Shown: in pieces, positions 27,743 to 39,370 of the stretch
Numbering within the stretch: position 1 is the stretch's first letter
Layout of the letters: every line of letters starts with the position of its first letter
Source: Hyphomicrobium_A sp963776675
GTDB taxonomy: Bacteria > Pseudomonadota > Alphaproteobacteria > Rhizobiales > Hyphomicrobiaceae
Direction of reading: 5' to 3'
NCBI GenBank assembly: GCA_963776675.1
Contig: CAVZNR010000027.1
Span: 121,069-185,068 of the forward strand
Length of the DNA: 64,000 bases
Made by a program: the position numbers and the translations under genes
The notes under the pieces: model-generated
What the model was told of the DNA's origin: nothing
Databases searched by the model: none
Seen by the model: the letters and a program-made list of their open reading frames with translations, nothing else

Positions 27743-29531
27743 ATGGATACCCTCCAGCTCGCCCCGATCGGCAACGGTCGCGTCGCGGCGCTCGTCGACG
27801 CCAACGCGCGCATCGTGTGGTGGTGCTTTCCCCGCCTCGACTGCGATCCCGTTTTCTCGCGCCTGCTCGCGGGCAACGAGGAGAAGGGCTTCTGCGACGT
27901 GGTCATGCACGGCAACGGAGAAACGCAGGCGCGCTCCGGCTACGTGCGCAACACCGCCATCGTGGAGACGATTCTGGAGGACGGCAGCGGCAACGCCGTC
28001 AAGATCACCGACTTCGCCCCGCGCTTCATGCGCTTCGAGCGCGCCTTCCATCCCGCGCAAATCCTGCGACGCATCGAGCCTGTGCGCGGATTGCCGCGCA
28101 TTTCCATCCGCCTGCGCCCGACCTTCAACTACGGCGAGCCGGGGCACCTGCCAGGCGGTCGGCTCCAACCACATGCGCTTCACCGGCGGCGCCGACGTGC
28201 TGCGCCTGACCACCGACGCGCCGTTGTCCTACATCGCCCACGAGACGCCGTTTGCGCTGACCCACCCCCTCACGCTGATCCTCGGCCCCGACGAGCCGCT
28301 CGAGGCCTCCGTCGACACCGTCTCGCGCGAGTTCCTGGAGCGTACGCGCGACTATTGGCGCGGCTGGGTGCGCGGGCTCGGCATTCCGCTCGACTGGCAA
28401 GGCGCCATTATCCGCGCGGCCATTACGCTGCGGCTGTGCCAGTTCGAGGAGACGGGCGCGATCATTGCCGCCCACACCACCTCACTCCCCGAGGCGCCCG
28501 GGACGCAACGCAATTGGGACTATCGCTTCTGCTGGCTGCGTGACGCCTACTTCGTCATTCGCGCCCTCAATCGCCTGGGCGCGACCCAGACGATGGAGGA
28601 GTACATCAACTACATCACCACGCTCGCGGTGGAGGTGGAGCGTCCGCTGCAGCCGGTCTACGGCATCATCCACAACCATCCGCTGGAAGAGCGCATCGCG
28701 ACCGACCTCGCCGGCTTCCGCGGCATGGGCCCGGTGCGCGTCGGCAACCAGGCGGCCGAGCAAATGCAGCACGATGCCTACGGCAGCGTAATCCTGGGCG
28801 CCTCGCACATGTTCATCGACGAGCGCTTGCCGGGCATGGGCGACGAGACATTGTTCCGCCGCCTAGAGCCGCTGGGCCATCAGGCGCGGAGGCTTTTTCT
28901 GGAGCCCGACGCCGGCCCGTGGGAGTACCGCGGCCGCCTGCGCATCCATACGCACTCCGCCACCATGTGCTGGGTTGCCTGTGACCGCCTGGCGCGCGTG
29001 GCGGCGCTGTTGCGCCTCGAGGAACGCACGCGCTATTGGCGCACGCACGCCGACAAGCTGCGCCAGGAGATCCTGACGCGGGCCTGGAGCGACAAGTGGG
29101 GTGCGATCGCCGGCGCGCTCGACCATGACGACCTCGACGCCAGCGTTTTGCTCTTGGCCGACCTCGGGCTGATCTCGGCGCGCGACGAGCGCTTCCAGCG
29201 GACGGTCCAGGTCATCGGCAAGGAGCTGTGCCGCAACGGCTTCGTCATGCGCTACACCGCCGAGGACGATTTCGGCGCGCCCGAGACGGCGTTCCTGGTG
29301 TGCCAGTTCTGGTATGCCGACGCGCTGGCTGCGACCGGCCAGACGGACAAAGCGCGTGAGATCTTCACCGACGTGCTGTCGCGGACCAACGCGTTCGGCG
29401 TCCTCAGCGAGGACATACACCCAGTGACTGGGCAGCTCTGGGGGAACATCCCGCAGACCTACTGCATGGCCGGGGTCATAAACACCGGCATGCAGCTTTC
29501 GCGCAGCTGGGACGAAGCCTGGTCCGCCTGA
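27743..29531 (+). CDS. Glycoside hydrolase family 15 (glucoamylase or trehalase), one frameshift
   Basis: A composite protein of about 595 aa. The N-terminal beta-sandwich part (LAPIGNGRVAALVDANARI onward) runs to about residue 135, then an (alpha/alpha)6 barrel carries RNWDYRFCWLRDA. The general acid glutamate is in GPWEYRGR and the general base in GVLSEDIHP. The frame changes at a GGGG run at about 28140-28146; dropping one G gives EPGTCQAVGSNHMRF and restores the family sequence. GH15 members hydrolyse terminal alpha-glucose, and several actinobacterial and archaeal ones are trehalases. Lying before otsA and otsB, this one may turn over trehalose. No signal peptide is seen, so it probably acts in the cytoplasm. 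Confidence 0.87.
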
Positions 29532-29699
29532 AGCGGCCGAATTCACCAGAAAGATTGAAAAATCGGGCTCTCGCGGGGGCCCGCAGGGAACCATAACAGC
29601 CAGTAAATGATTGCTGGTTAGAGTGGGGCTTAGCGGCGATTGTCAACCAAAGCGAGGAAGATGCTGCTATAGTGCGCTGCAGCATCGACAGGAGCACGA

Positions 29700-31154
<1,455 letters not shown>

Positions 31155-31175
31155 CTATAGACGTTGTAGGAGTTG

Positions 31176-32267
31176 ATGAAGGCACTGACCATCGGCGGCG
31201 CAATGATCGACACGATCGCAATCATCGAGAGCGATCGAATCGAGCGCATGTCCATGCTCAACGCCGAGACCTCGTTTTTGCTGCTCGAGGAAGGCCGCAA
31301 GACCGAATCGCTGGAAGTTTCCACGCATTGCGGCGGCGGCGCGATCAACACCGCGGTCGCCATGGCGCGGCTGGGGCTCGACGTGGCCACGCTCGTAAAG
31401 CTCGGGCATGACGACCGCGCCGAGCTGATCCTCACGCGATTGAAGGCGGAAGGCATTTCGACCCGCTGGGTGGACCGCGACGGCAACGCACCCTCTGGCG
31501 CCTCCGTGCTTCTGTCCTCGCACGAGCGCAATGCTGCGGTGTTCACCTTCCGTGGGGCCAACACGCTTCTGGAGGCCGGCGATCTCGACGACGATGCGTT
31601 TGCCGTCGACCTGGTCTACGTCTCCAATCTCTCCAACCAGTCGGCCGACTGCTACCCCCTGATCATCGAGAAGGCCAAGGCCAACGGCGCGCTCGTCGCC
31701 GTCAATCCCGGCGTGCGGCAGCTTTCGGCACGCGCGAGCGCCTTCGAGAAGTGTCTTCCCGATGTCGACATCCTCACCATCAACCGGCCCGAGGCGGATG
31801 TGATGGTCGCGGGCCTTGTCGCCAAGTTCGGCGAGGGCGGCCACACGCTTGCGCTCGAGTCGGGCGAGCAGCCCCCGGCGCTGGTGGCGCGCGGCCTCGT
31901 CGGCGGCGGCTTCGAAATGAGCCTTCCCGCCTTCTTGCGCGCTTTGCGCAAGCTCGGCGCGAAGTGCGTGCTGCTGACCGACAGCCGGAGCGGTGCCTAC
32001 GCATATGTCGATAACGAGATCCTGTTCTGCCCTGCCCTCGAGGCAGAGGTTGCCGGCACGGCGGGCGCAGGCGATGCCTTTGCCGCGACCTTCGCCGCCT
32101 TCCTCGCGCTCGGCCGCCCGGGCGGGGAGGCGCTGCGGGCCGCGACAATCAACGCCGCCAGCGTCGTGACCCACGTGGACACACAGACGGGCCTCCTGCG
32201 GCGGGAGGAGGTCGAAGCGCGGCTTTTGGACGCCGCCGAGCCCGCGCTGCGAAGATGGCGGCTCTGA
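31176..32267 (+). CDS. PfkB-family sugar kinase
   Basis: A 363-aa ribokinase/PfkB-fold kinase: CGGGAINTAVAMARLG near the N terminus, an INRPEADVM substrate-side motif, and the C-terminal signature AGTAGAGDAFAATFAAFL with the anion hole and catalytic Asp. Family members phosphorylate sugars or nucleosides using ATP; the substrate cannot be read from the sequence. The gene sits between otsA and otsB, an unusual place that suggests a link to trehalose or a related glucoside. GGAG ends only 3 bases before the ATG; a TTG one codon upstream is the alternative. Confidence 0.85.
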   Translation: MKALTIGGAMIDTIAIIESDRIERMSMLNAETSFLLLEEGRKTESLEVSTHCGGGAINTAVAMARLGLDVATLVKLGHDDRAELILTRLKAEGISTRWVDRDGNAPSGASVLLSSHERNAAVFTFRGANTLLEAGDLDDDAFAVDLVYVSNLSNQSADCYPLIIEKAKANGALVAVNPGVRQLSARASAFEKCLPDVDILTINRPEADVMVAGLVAKFGEGGHTLALESGEQPPALVARGLVGGGFEMSLPAFLRALRKLGAKCVLLTDSRSGAYAYVDNEILFCPALEAEVAGTAGAGDAFAATFAAFLALGRPGGEALRAATINAASVVTHVDTQTGLLRREEVEARLLDAAEPALRRWRL

Positions 32268-32386
32268 TCAAAGCACCTACACCCATCTAGGTTCTTCCAC
32301 ACGGGACACTCTGCGGGTAGGACTGGTCACCCCTTCTGGAGGCTACCTAAGTCGCCAGGACACTTGCCGCGAGCGGAGGTAAGGCT

Positions 32387-33169
32387 TTGCAGGACACCGA
32401 TCGGATCGAGACGCCTTCAGCTTCGGCGGCGGACATCCTTTCGGGGCAGCCGTCCAAGTGTGCGCTCTTCCTCGATGTCGACGGAACGCTGCTCGACATT
32501 GCGCCCACGCCTGCCGAGGTGGTCGTGCCGCCGGAGCTGCCGGAGCTGCTTGTGCACCTGTCCAGGGCCCTCGACGGCGCCTTGGCGATCCTGACCGGGC
32601 GGCAGCTGGCAGAGATCGACGAGTTGCTGGCACCGACGATGCTGGTGGGCGCCGGCGTTCACGGCGCCGAGCTGCGCACGACGCCGGGAGGGCCCATCAC
32701 GCAGGTGGCGACGGCGCTGCCCGAGGCGCTGGTCGAGCAGCTCAACGCACTTCCCGAACAACTGCCGGGGATCTTGGCCGAGCCCAAGGGGCCGGGATTT
32801 GCCATCCACTACCGGCAGGCGCCGGAGCTGAAATCCACCGTCGAGGCGGAGATCCGCAAGCTGATTGCTCAGCATCCCGAGGATCTGGTGCTGTGCCCGG
32901 GGCGTAAGCTGTTCGAGGTCATCCCAAGGGGCCACTCGAAGGGCACCGCACTGGAAACTCTCTTGGCGCTGCCGACATTTGCCGGTCGCATGCCTGTCAT
33001 GCTGGGCGACGATGCGGGCGACCTTCCCGCCCTCGCCGCGGCGGAAAAGCTCGGCGGCGTCGGTCTCAAAGTGTCCGGCGGCCACTTCGACCGCGCCGAC
33101 GCCGACTTGCATGGGCCGCAAGCCGTGGCGGCGTGGCTGGGAAAGCTGCTCGAGCGTCTCAAATCGTAA
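32387..33169 (+). CDS. otsB: Trehalose-6-phosphate phosphatase
   Basis: A HAD-superfamily phosphatase of 260 aa that dephosphorylates trehalose 6-phosphate. Motif I is FLDVDGTLLDIAP (nucleophile first Asp), motif II is in ILTGRQ, a lysine is in SKGTAL, and the acidic motif IV is LGDDAGDLPAL. The start TTG at 32387 has GGAGG 7 bases upstream and no in-frame ATG competes. It is the last gene of the GH15-otsA-PfkB-otsB cluster, about 120 bases after the kinase. Confidence 0.93.
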   Translation: MQDTDRIETPSASAADILSGQPSKCALFLDVDGTLLDIAPTPAEVVVPPELPELLVHLSRALDGALAILTGRQLAEIDELLAPTMLVGAGVHGAELRTTPGGPITQVATALPEALVEQLNALPEQLPGILAEPKGPGFAIHYRQAPELKSTVEAEIRKLIAQHPEDLVLCPGRKLFEVIPRGHSKGTALETLLALPTFAGRMPVMLGDDAGDLPALAAAEKLGGVGLKVSGGHFDRADADLHGPQAVAAWLGKLLERLKS

Positions 33170-33378
33170 TCCCCCGCTCGCCTGCGCCGGGACCTTTCGG
33201 CATGCGCAAACAGAACGACGTCTCCAGTTGTCTGACACAGGCGCGGTGCGGCGAAGAAACGGCTGACGCCGGACACGCCTTCGGCTAAACCCACACTCTC
33301 TCGACAGCGGTCCTCCCCCGGTTCCGCCTCTTTATGACGTGCGCGCAAGCGCCACGCTTTCGTGTGGGAAATGGCCCC

Positions 33379-34521
33379 ATGGTCAAACGACTGTTCATTG
33401 CCATCGTCGTCCTGGCAATCCTTCTGGGGGGGCTCGCCTACTTCCAGCTCGTCTTCAAGCCGCAGATGATCAAAGGGTTCCTGGCCAAGCAGGTGCCGCC
33501 GCCGGCGACGATCACGGCCCAGCCGGCGCAGACCAGAGAATGGATCGAGCGCCTGCCGGCGATCGGCACGCTGATCGCCTCGCAAGGCGTCGACGTGGCC
33601 TCGCAAGTGGCGGGCATCGTCACTGAGATCGGCTTCGAGAGCGGCCAGGACGTGCCCAAGGGCAAGAATTTGGTGCAGCTCGACATCTCGGTCGAGCGTG
33701 CCGATCTTTCCAGCGCCGAGGCGACGCAGCGCGAGGCCGACGTCGCCTACAAGCGGCAGACCGATCTCTTGCGCAAGTCGGTGGCCTCGGAGGCCAACGT
33801 GGACACCGCGCTCGCCAAGCGCGACACGGCGGCGGCGGCGGTCAACCGCATCAGGGCGCTGATCGCGCAGAAGTCCATTCTCGCCCCCTTCGCCGGGCGG
33901 CTGGGCATCCGCAAGGTGGAGCTGGGCCAATATGTATCGCCCGGCCTGAACATGGTGACGCTGCAGGCGCTCGATCCGATCTGGGTCGACTTTCCCATGC
34001 CCGAGCAGAACATCGGCAAGCTCAAGCGCGGCGAGATCATCGAGCTGACCGTCGACGCGTTTCCCGGCAAGGTCTTCAAGGGCGAGATCACGTCGCTCGA
34101 CGCGCGGGTATCGGCGGAAACGCGCACGCTGCTGGTGCGCGGCACGCTTCACAACCCCGACCGCACGCTGTTGCCGGGCATGTTCGCCAACGTGGCGGTG
34201 CTGGCGGGTGAGAAATCCGCCGTCGTCACCGTGCCGCGCACGGCCGTCACCTACAGTCTCTACGGCGATGCCGTCTACGTGGTGCAGCCGGAAGCGGCCA
34301 AGGAGGGCGAGGAGACGGCGGCCAAGGAGCAGATCTACGTCGTCGAGCGGCGCTTCGTGCGCCCCGGCCAGGTGCGCGGCGACCTCGTCGCCATCAACTC
34401 CGGGCTCAAGGAGGGCGAGCAGGTGGTCACCACCGGCCAGCTCAAGCTCAACAACGGCAGCCACGTGAAGATCGACAACTCGCAGGAATTGAAGCCCCCG
34501 GCGGTGCTTCCCAAACAGTAG
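33379..34521 (+). CDS. RND efflux pump periplasmic adaptor (membrane fusion protein)
   Basis: A 380-aa HlyD/AcrA-type adaptor: N-terminal anchor helix (about 5-22), lipoyl-like half domains around VDVASQVAGIVTEIGFESGQ and APFAGRLGIRKVELGQYVSPG, a short alpha hairpin between them, then a beta-barrel and a membrane-proximal domain. In this family it links the inner-membrane RND pump to a TolC-type channel. The ATG at 33379 precedes the anchor helix; an ATG-initiated frame 45 bases upstream would add residues with no role. The pump gene follows 17 bases later. Confidence 0.92.
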   Translation: MVKRLFIAIVVLAILLGGLAYFQLVFKPQMIKGFLAKQVPPPATITAQPAQTREWIERLPAIGTLIASQGVDVASQVAGIVTEIGFESGQDVPKGKNLVQLDISVERADLSSAEATQREADVAYKRQTDLLRKSVASEANVDTALAKRDTAAAAVNRIRALIAQKSILAPFAGRLGIRKVELGQYVSPGLNMVTLQALDPIWVDFPMPEQNIGKLKRGEIIELTVDAFPGKVFKGEITSLDARVSAETRTLLVRGTLHNPDRTLLPGMFANVAVLAGEKSAVVTVPRTAVTYSLYGDAVYVVQPEAAKEGEETAAKEQIYVVERRFVRPGQVRGDLVAINSGLKEGEQVVTTGQLKLNNGSHVKIDNSQELKPPAVLPKQ

Positions 34522-34538
34522 CGAAGGGGCCATCGCCC

Positions 34539-37500
34539 ATGTCGTTCACCGACATCTTCATCCGCCGGCCCGTGTTGAGCTCGGTCGTGAGCCTGCTGAT
34601 CCTGCTCGTGGGCCTGAGCTCGGCGTTCAACCTGTCGGTGCGCCAGTATCCCGAGCTGTCGAACACGACGATCACGATCACCACGACCTACCCCGGCGCC
34701 AACGCCGACCTGATCAAGGGCTTCATCACCGTACCGATCCAGCAGGCGGTGGCGAGCGCCGAAGGCATCGACACGCTGACCTCGTCGTCGCGCCAGAACG
34801 TGTCGACGGTGACGCTGAACCTGCGCCTCAACGCCGACCCCGACCGGGCCGTGACCGACGTTCTGGCCAAAGTCAATCAGGTCAAGAGCATTCTCCCGCG
34901 CGAGGCGCAGGACCCGATCGTGGTCAAGCAGACGGGCGAGTCGACGGCGCTCATGTACCTGTCGTTCAACTCCGACGTGCTGACGAGCTCGCAGATCACC
35001 GACTACCTGACGCGCGTCGTGCAGCCGAAGCTGCAGACCATCAACGGCGTCGCCAACGCGCAGATTCTGGGCGGGCAGATCTTCGCCATGCGCATCTGGC
35101 TCAACCCGGAGAAGATGGCGGCGCTCGGCATCACGCCGACGGACGTGCGTACCGCGCTCGCGGCCAACAACTTCACCTCGGCCGCCGGGCAGATCAAAGG
35201 TGATTTCGTCCAGACGACGATCAACGCCGAGACCTCGCTCGACAGCGCGGATGCCTTCGGGCAGCTGATCGTGGCCGCGCGCGGCGACGCGCTGGTGCGC
35301 CTCAACGACATCGCCGACATCGCGCTCGGCGCCGAGAACGTCGATTCCTCGTCGGTGTTCGACGGGCTGAAGGCGGTATTCGTCGGCATCTACTCGACGC
35401 CGACGGCAAACCCCTTGAGCGTCATCGCCGACGTGCGCAAGACGTTTCCCTCGATCGAGTCGGAGCTGCCGCCGGGCATGAAGGCGGCGATCGCCTACGA
35501 TTCCACCAAGTTCATCGATGCCTCGATCGCGGAGGTGGAGAAGACGCTGATCGAGGCGGCCGTCATCGTCATCGTCGTGATCTTTCTGTTCCTCGGCAGC
35601 CTGCGCTCCACGCTGATCCCCATCATCACCATTCCGCTGTCGCTCATCGGCGTGATGTTTGCGCTGCTGGCGCTCGGCTACTCGATCAACCTGCTGACGC
35701 TGCTGGCGCTCGTGCTCGCCATCGGGCTCGTGGTCGACGACGCCATCGTGGTGGTGGAGAACATCCATCGCCACATCGAGGAGGGCTTGAGCTCGTTTCA
35801 AGCCGCCTTGAAGGGCGCGCGCGAGATCGCGGTGCCGGTCATCTCCATGACCATCACGCTGGCCGCGGTCTATGCGCCCATCGGCTTCGTGTCGGGGCTG
35901 ACGGGGGCCCTGTTCCGCGAGTTCGCCTTCACGCTGGCCGGCGCGGTGATCGTGTCGGGCGTCATCGCCCTGACGCTGTCGCCGATGATGTGCTCCAAGC
36001 TTTTGACCTCGGAATTGTCGTCGGGGCGCTTCGTACGGTTTCTCGACCGCCGCTTCGAGAGCCTCAAGGGGCGGTATTCGCGCCGGCTCGGGCGCACGCT
36101 CAACTATCGGCCGGTGACGCTCCTGGTGCTGGTTGGCGTGCTGGCGGCGACCGCGCTCATGTATGCCACGGCCCAGAAGGAGCTGGCCCCGGCGGAGGAC
36201 CAGGGCATCCTGTTCAACCTCGTCAAGACGCCGGCGCCCGGCAACCTCGACTACCTGGAGCAGGTGAGCGAGCACCTCTACAAGGTGTTCAACACCGTGC
36301 CCGAGAAGGAGCACGTGTTCGCCATCAACGGCATGGGCAACGACGTGCACCAGGGCTTCTCGGGCATCCTGTTCAAGCCGTGGGAGGAGCGCCACCGCAC
36401 GCAAGCGCAGATCATGCAGGAGCTGCAGCCCAAGGTGGCGAGCATCGCCGGCGCGCAGATCTTCACCTTCGGGCGCCCCTCGCTGCCGGGCTCGACGGGC
36501 GGCGCGCCGTTGCAGTTCGTGATCACGACGACCTCCGACTACGAGCAGCTGGCCAAGGTGCTCGACACCATGCAGGAGGAGGCGCAGAAGAGCGGGCTCT
36601 TCATCTTCACCGACAAGGACTTGCGCTTCGACACGCCGCAGATCGAGGTGAAGATCGACCACGACAAGGCCAACCGCCTCGGCATCACCATGCAGGACAT
36701 CGGCAACTCGCTCGCCACCCTGCTCGGCGGCAACTACGTGAACCGCTTCAACTTGTACGGGCGCTCTTATCAGGTGATCCCGCAGGTGCCGCGCGAGTTC
36801 CGCCTGTCGCCCGACTGGATCAAGCGCTACGAGATCAAGACCAACTCCGGCAAGCTCGTGCCGCTGTCGACCGTCGTCGACGTGCGCCAGTCGGTGCAGC
36901 CCAACGCGCTGACGAGCTTCCAGCAGCTCAACTCGGCGATCATTTCCGGCGTGCCCTTCCCCGGCCGCACGTTGAGCGAGGTGATCGACTTCCTCAAAGA
37001 GAAGTCGGATGACGTGTTCCCCGACAGCTTCACCTACGACTTCCAGGGCGAGAGCCGGCAGTATGTGCAGGAGGGCAGCCGCCTCGTCGTCACGTTCGTC
37101 TTTGCGCTGATCGTGATTTATCTGGTGCTGGCGGCGCAGTACGAGAGCTTCCGCGATCCGCTCATCATTCTGATCGCGCTGCCGACCTCCATCTTCGGCG
37201 CGCTCATTCCCCTCACCGCCGGGCTCGCCACCGTCAACATCTACACGCAGATCGGCCTCGTGACGCTGATCGGGCTGATCTCCAAGCACGGCATCCTGAT
37301 GGTGGACTACGCCAACCACCTGCAGATCAACGAGGGCATGGGGCGCCGCGAGGCGATCGAGCATGCCGCCGCCATCCGTCTGCGTCCGATCCTGATGACG
37401 ACGGCGGCGATGGTGATCGCGATGGTGCCGCTGATCTTCGCCTCCGGCGCGGGTGCTGCGAGCCGCTTCGCGATCGGCATCGTCATCGCTTTCGGCATGA

Positions 37501-37628
37501 CGATCGGCACGATGTTCACGCTGTTCGTCACGCCCGCCGTCTACACCTACATCGCGCGCGAGCACCGCCGCGACGAAGAGGCCGCGCCTGCTCCGAGCGG
37601 CGGCGCTCATGCCCACCCTGCCGAATAA
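34539..37628 (+). CDS. RND multidrug efflux transporter, inner-membrane pump (HAE1/MexB type)
   Basis: A 1029-aa protein with 12 predicted transmembrane helices and two large periplasmic loops. It starts SFTDIFIRRPVLSSVVSLL. The proton-relay aspartates are in GLVVDDAIVVVEN on helix 4. Helix 10-12 regions include FRDPLIILIALPTSIFGAL and GLISKHGILMVDYAN. Drug/proton antiport is the family function, and the actual substrates are unknown. No TolC-like outer-membrane factor or TetR/MarR regulator is encoded beside it, so it must use one from elsewhere. It is convergent with the sit operon, with 36 bases between the stops. Confidence 0.95.
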   Translation: MSFTDIFIRRPVLSSVVSLLILLVGLSSAFNLSVRQYPELSNTTITITTTYPGANADLIKGFITVPIQQAVASAEGIDTLTSSSRQNVSTVTLNLRLNADPDRAVTDVLAKVNQVKSILPREAQDPIVVKQTGESTALMYLSFNSDVLTSSQITDYLTRVVQPKLQTINGVANAQILGGQIFAMRIWLNPEKMAALGITPTDVRTALAANNFTSAAGQIKGDFVQTTINAETSLDSADAFGQLIVAARGDALVRLNDIADIALGAENVDSSSVFDGLKAVFVGIYSTPTANPLSVIADVRKTFPSIESELPPGMKAAIAYDSTKFIDASIAEVEKTLIEAAVIVIVVIFLFLGSLRSTLIPIITIPLSLIGVMFALLALGYSINLLTLLALVLAIGLVVDDAIVVVENIHRHIEEGLSSFQAALKGAREIAVPVISMTITLAAVYAPIGFVSGLTGALFREFAFTLAGAVIVSGVIALTLSPMMCSKLLTSELSSGRFVRFLDRRFESLKGRYSRRLGRTLNYRPVTLLVLVGVLAATALMYATAQKELAPAEDQGILFNLVKTPAPGNLDYLEQVSEHLYKVFNTVPEKEHVFAINGMGNDVHQGFSGILFKPWEERHRTQAQIMQELQPKVASIAGAQIFTFGRPSLPGSTGGAPLQFVITTTSDYEQLAKVLDTMQEEAQKSGLFIFTDKDLRFDTPQIEVKIDHDKANRLGITMQDIGNSLATLLGGNYVNRFNLYGRSYQVIPQVPREFRLSPDWIKRYEIKTNSGKLVPLSTVVDVRQSVQPNALTSFQQLNSAIISGVPFPGRTLSEVIDFLKEKSDDVFPDSFTYDFQGESRQYVQEGSRLVVTFVFALIVIYLVLAAQYESFRDPLIILIALPTSIFGALIPLTAGLATVNIYTQIGLVTLIGLISKHGILMVDYANHLQINEGMGRREAIEHAAAIRLRPILMTTAAMVIAMVPLIFASGAGAASRFAIGIVIAFGMTIGTMFTLFVTPAVYTYIAREHRRDEEAAPAPSGGAHAHPAE

Positions 37629-37664
37629 GATCGACGGCCGGAATGGTAGAGAGTCAGCGCGCAA

Positions 37665-38507
37665 TCAAGTGCGCTTGATCGCGAACACGCCGCGGCGCGG
37701 TGCGAAGAAGAACGCCAGCACAAAGACGAAGGCCTGGGTCAGCACGATGCAGGGGCCGGTGGCGCCGTCGACGTGGAAGCTGACAAGTGTCCCGAAAACG
37801 CTCGAGCCGATGGCCACGACCGCGGCGATGACGAGCATGCGCTCGAACCTGTCGCTCAGGAGATAGGCGGTGGCGCCCGGCGCCACCAGCATGGCCACGA
37901 CCAGGATGATGCCGACGGCCTTCAATGAGGCCACGATGGTAAGCGCCAAAAGCACGAGCAGCGCGTAGTGGATGACCCCGATGGGGAGGCCGATGGCGCG
38001 CGCGTGCTGGGGATCGAAACAGTACAGCAGCAAGTCGCGGCGGCGGGCGAGCACGATGAGCAGCGTGCCGCCGGCGATGATGGCGACCTCGATCAGATCC
38101 TGGAACGTGATGCCCAGCATGTTGCCGAACAGAATGTGGCTCAAGTGCTGCTCGGTCTCGACCTTGGTGAAAAGCACCAGCCCGAGCCCGAACATACCCG
38201 AGAACACGATGCCCATGACCGTGTCCTCCTTCACGCGGCTGTTCGCCTTCAGGTAGCCCGTCGCCACCGCGCAGGTGAGCCCCGCCGCGAAGGCGCCGAC
38301 GGCGAGCGGAAGCCCCAGCACGAACGCGATAACGATGCCGGGCAGCACGGCATGCGAGACCGCGTCGCCCATGAGCGACCAGCCCTTCAAGACGAGGTAG
38401 CAGGACAGCACCGAGCACACCGCGCCGATGAGAACGGCCGCCACCAAGGCCCGCTGCATGAACCCATAGCTCAAGGGAACGGCGAAGAAATCCCACAGCT
38501 CGCTCAT
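37665..38507 (-). CDS. sitD: Manganese/iron ABC transporter permease (SitD-like)
   Basis: A 280-aa ABC-3 family permease with about eight membrane helices. Its MRALVAAVLIGAVCSVLSCYLVLKGWSLMGDAVSHAVLPG segment and the cytoplasmic LKAVGIILVVAMLVAPGATAYLL segment are diagnostic. It pairs with the closely related SitC-like permease upstream, whose stop it overlaps by 4 bases (ATGA). In family systems the two permeases form the channel served by one ATPase. It is the last gene of the operon. Confidence 0.88.
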   Translation of the reverse strand: MSELWDFFAVPLSYGFMQRALVAAVLIGAVCSVLSCYLVLKGWSLMGDAVSHAVLPGIVIAFVLGLPLAVGAFAAGLTCAVATGYLKANSRVKEDTVMGIVFSGMFGLGLVLFTKVETEQHLSHILFGNMLGITFQDLIEVAIIAGGTLLIVLARRRDLLLYCFDPQHARAIGLPIGVIHYALLVLLALTIVASLKAVGIILVVAMLVAPGATAYLLSDRFERMLVIAAVVAIGSSVFGTLVSFHVDGATGPCIVLTQAFVFVLAFFFAPRRGVFAIKRT

Positions 38508-39370
38508 GGGATCATTCCCTCGTCGGCTGGCGCTTCCGTCGCCCTGCGCCGCGACGCGAGCACGCCGTGCTTGGGCGCCAGGTAGAAGGTCGTCAGGAAA
38601 AGCAGCGTCTGCAGCGTCACGATCACGCCGCCGGTCGCGCCGTCGAGAAAGTAGCTGATGTAGGCGCCGACGAAGCTGGTCGTGGCGCCGATGATCACGC
38701 TCAAGATGATCAGACGCCCGAAACGGTCGGTCAGCAGGTAGGCGGTCGCGCCAGGTGTCACGACCATGGCGATCACCAGGCACGCGCCCACCGTCTGCAA
38801 GGCCGCGACGGTGCAGGCGGCCAGCAGCGTGAAGAACAGGATCTTCAGAGCATTGGGATTGATGCCGATGGCGCGCGCATGACTTTCGTCGAAGAACACC
38901 ACCATCAGGTCGCGCCACTTGACGATCAGGATGGCGAGCGACACCCCGGCAATGATCAGAACCTGGAGAACGTCCTCGTCGGAGATGCCGAGGATGTTGC
39001 CGAGCACGATGGTCTGAATATTGACCGCCGTGGGATTGATGGAGGCCATCAGCAGACCGGCGGCAAAGAACGAGGTGAACACCAGCCCGATGATCGCATC
39101 CTCGCGCAAGCGCGTGCGTTGCTTCACCAGCGCCATGCCCACCGCGGCGAGAAGCCCGGCCAAGAAGGCGCCGGCCGCATAGGGAAGATGCAGGAGGTAG
39201 GCGCCGGCCACGCCCGGAACCACCGAGTGCCCTAGAGCGTCTCCGATCAGCGACCAGCCCTTGAGCATCAGGTAGGCCGACAGGAAGGCGCACACCGCGC
39301 CGACGAGCGCGCTCACCAGCATGGCCTTGAGCATGTAGTCGTATTCGAAGGGGACGAGGAGCTCGCTCAC
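38504..39370 (-). CDS. sitC: Manganese/iron ABC transporter permease (SitC-like)
   Basis: A 288-aa ABC-3 family permease, paralogous to the next gene: SAYLMLKGWSLIGDALGHSVVPG and LQTVGACLVIAMVVTPGATAYLL occur at matching places. About eight membrane helices are predicted. The start overlaps the ATPase gene stop by 4 bases and its stop overlaps the SitD start, so the operon is fully coupled. Tandem permeases of this kind are usual for SitABCD, in contrast to the single permease of ZnuABC. Confidence 0.88.
   Translation of the reverse strand: MSELLVPFEYDYMLKAMLVSALVGAVCAFLSAYLMLKGWSLIGDALGHSVVPGVAGAYLLHLPYAAGAFLAGLLAAVGMALVKQRTRLREDAIIGLVFTSFFAAGLLMASINPTAVNIQTIVLGNILGISDEDVLQVLIIAGVSLAILIVKWRDLMVVFFDESHARAIGINPNALKILFFTLLAACTVAALQTVGACLVIAMVVTPGATAYLLTDRFGRLIILSVIIGATTSFVGAYISYFLDGATGGVIVTLQTLLFLTTFYLAPKHGVLASRRRATEAPADEGMIP

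Noticed and set aside
29532..29699. A rho-independent terminator between GH15 and otsA
   Set aside because: Only weak inverted repeats (CCAG/CTGG) without a T-run were found.
34335..37664. A minus-strand open frame of about 1100 codons antisense to the RND pump
   Set aside because: The product is His/Arg/Asp-rich without any domain, and it mirrors the codon bias of the pump gene on the other strand.
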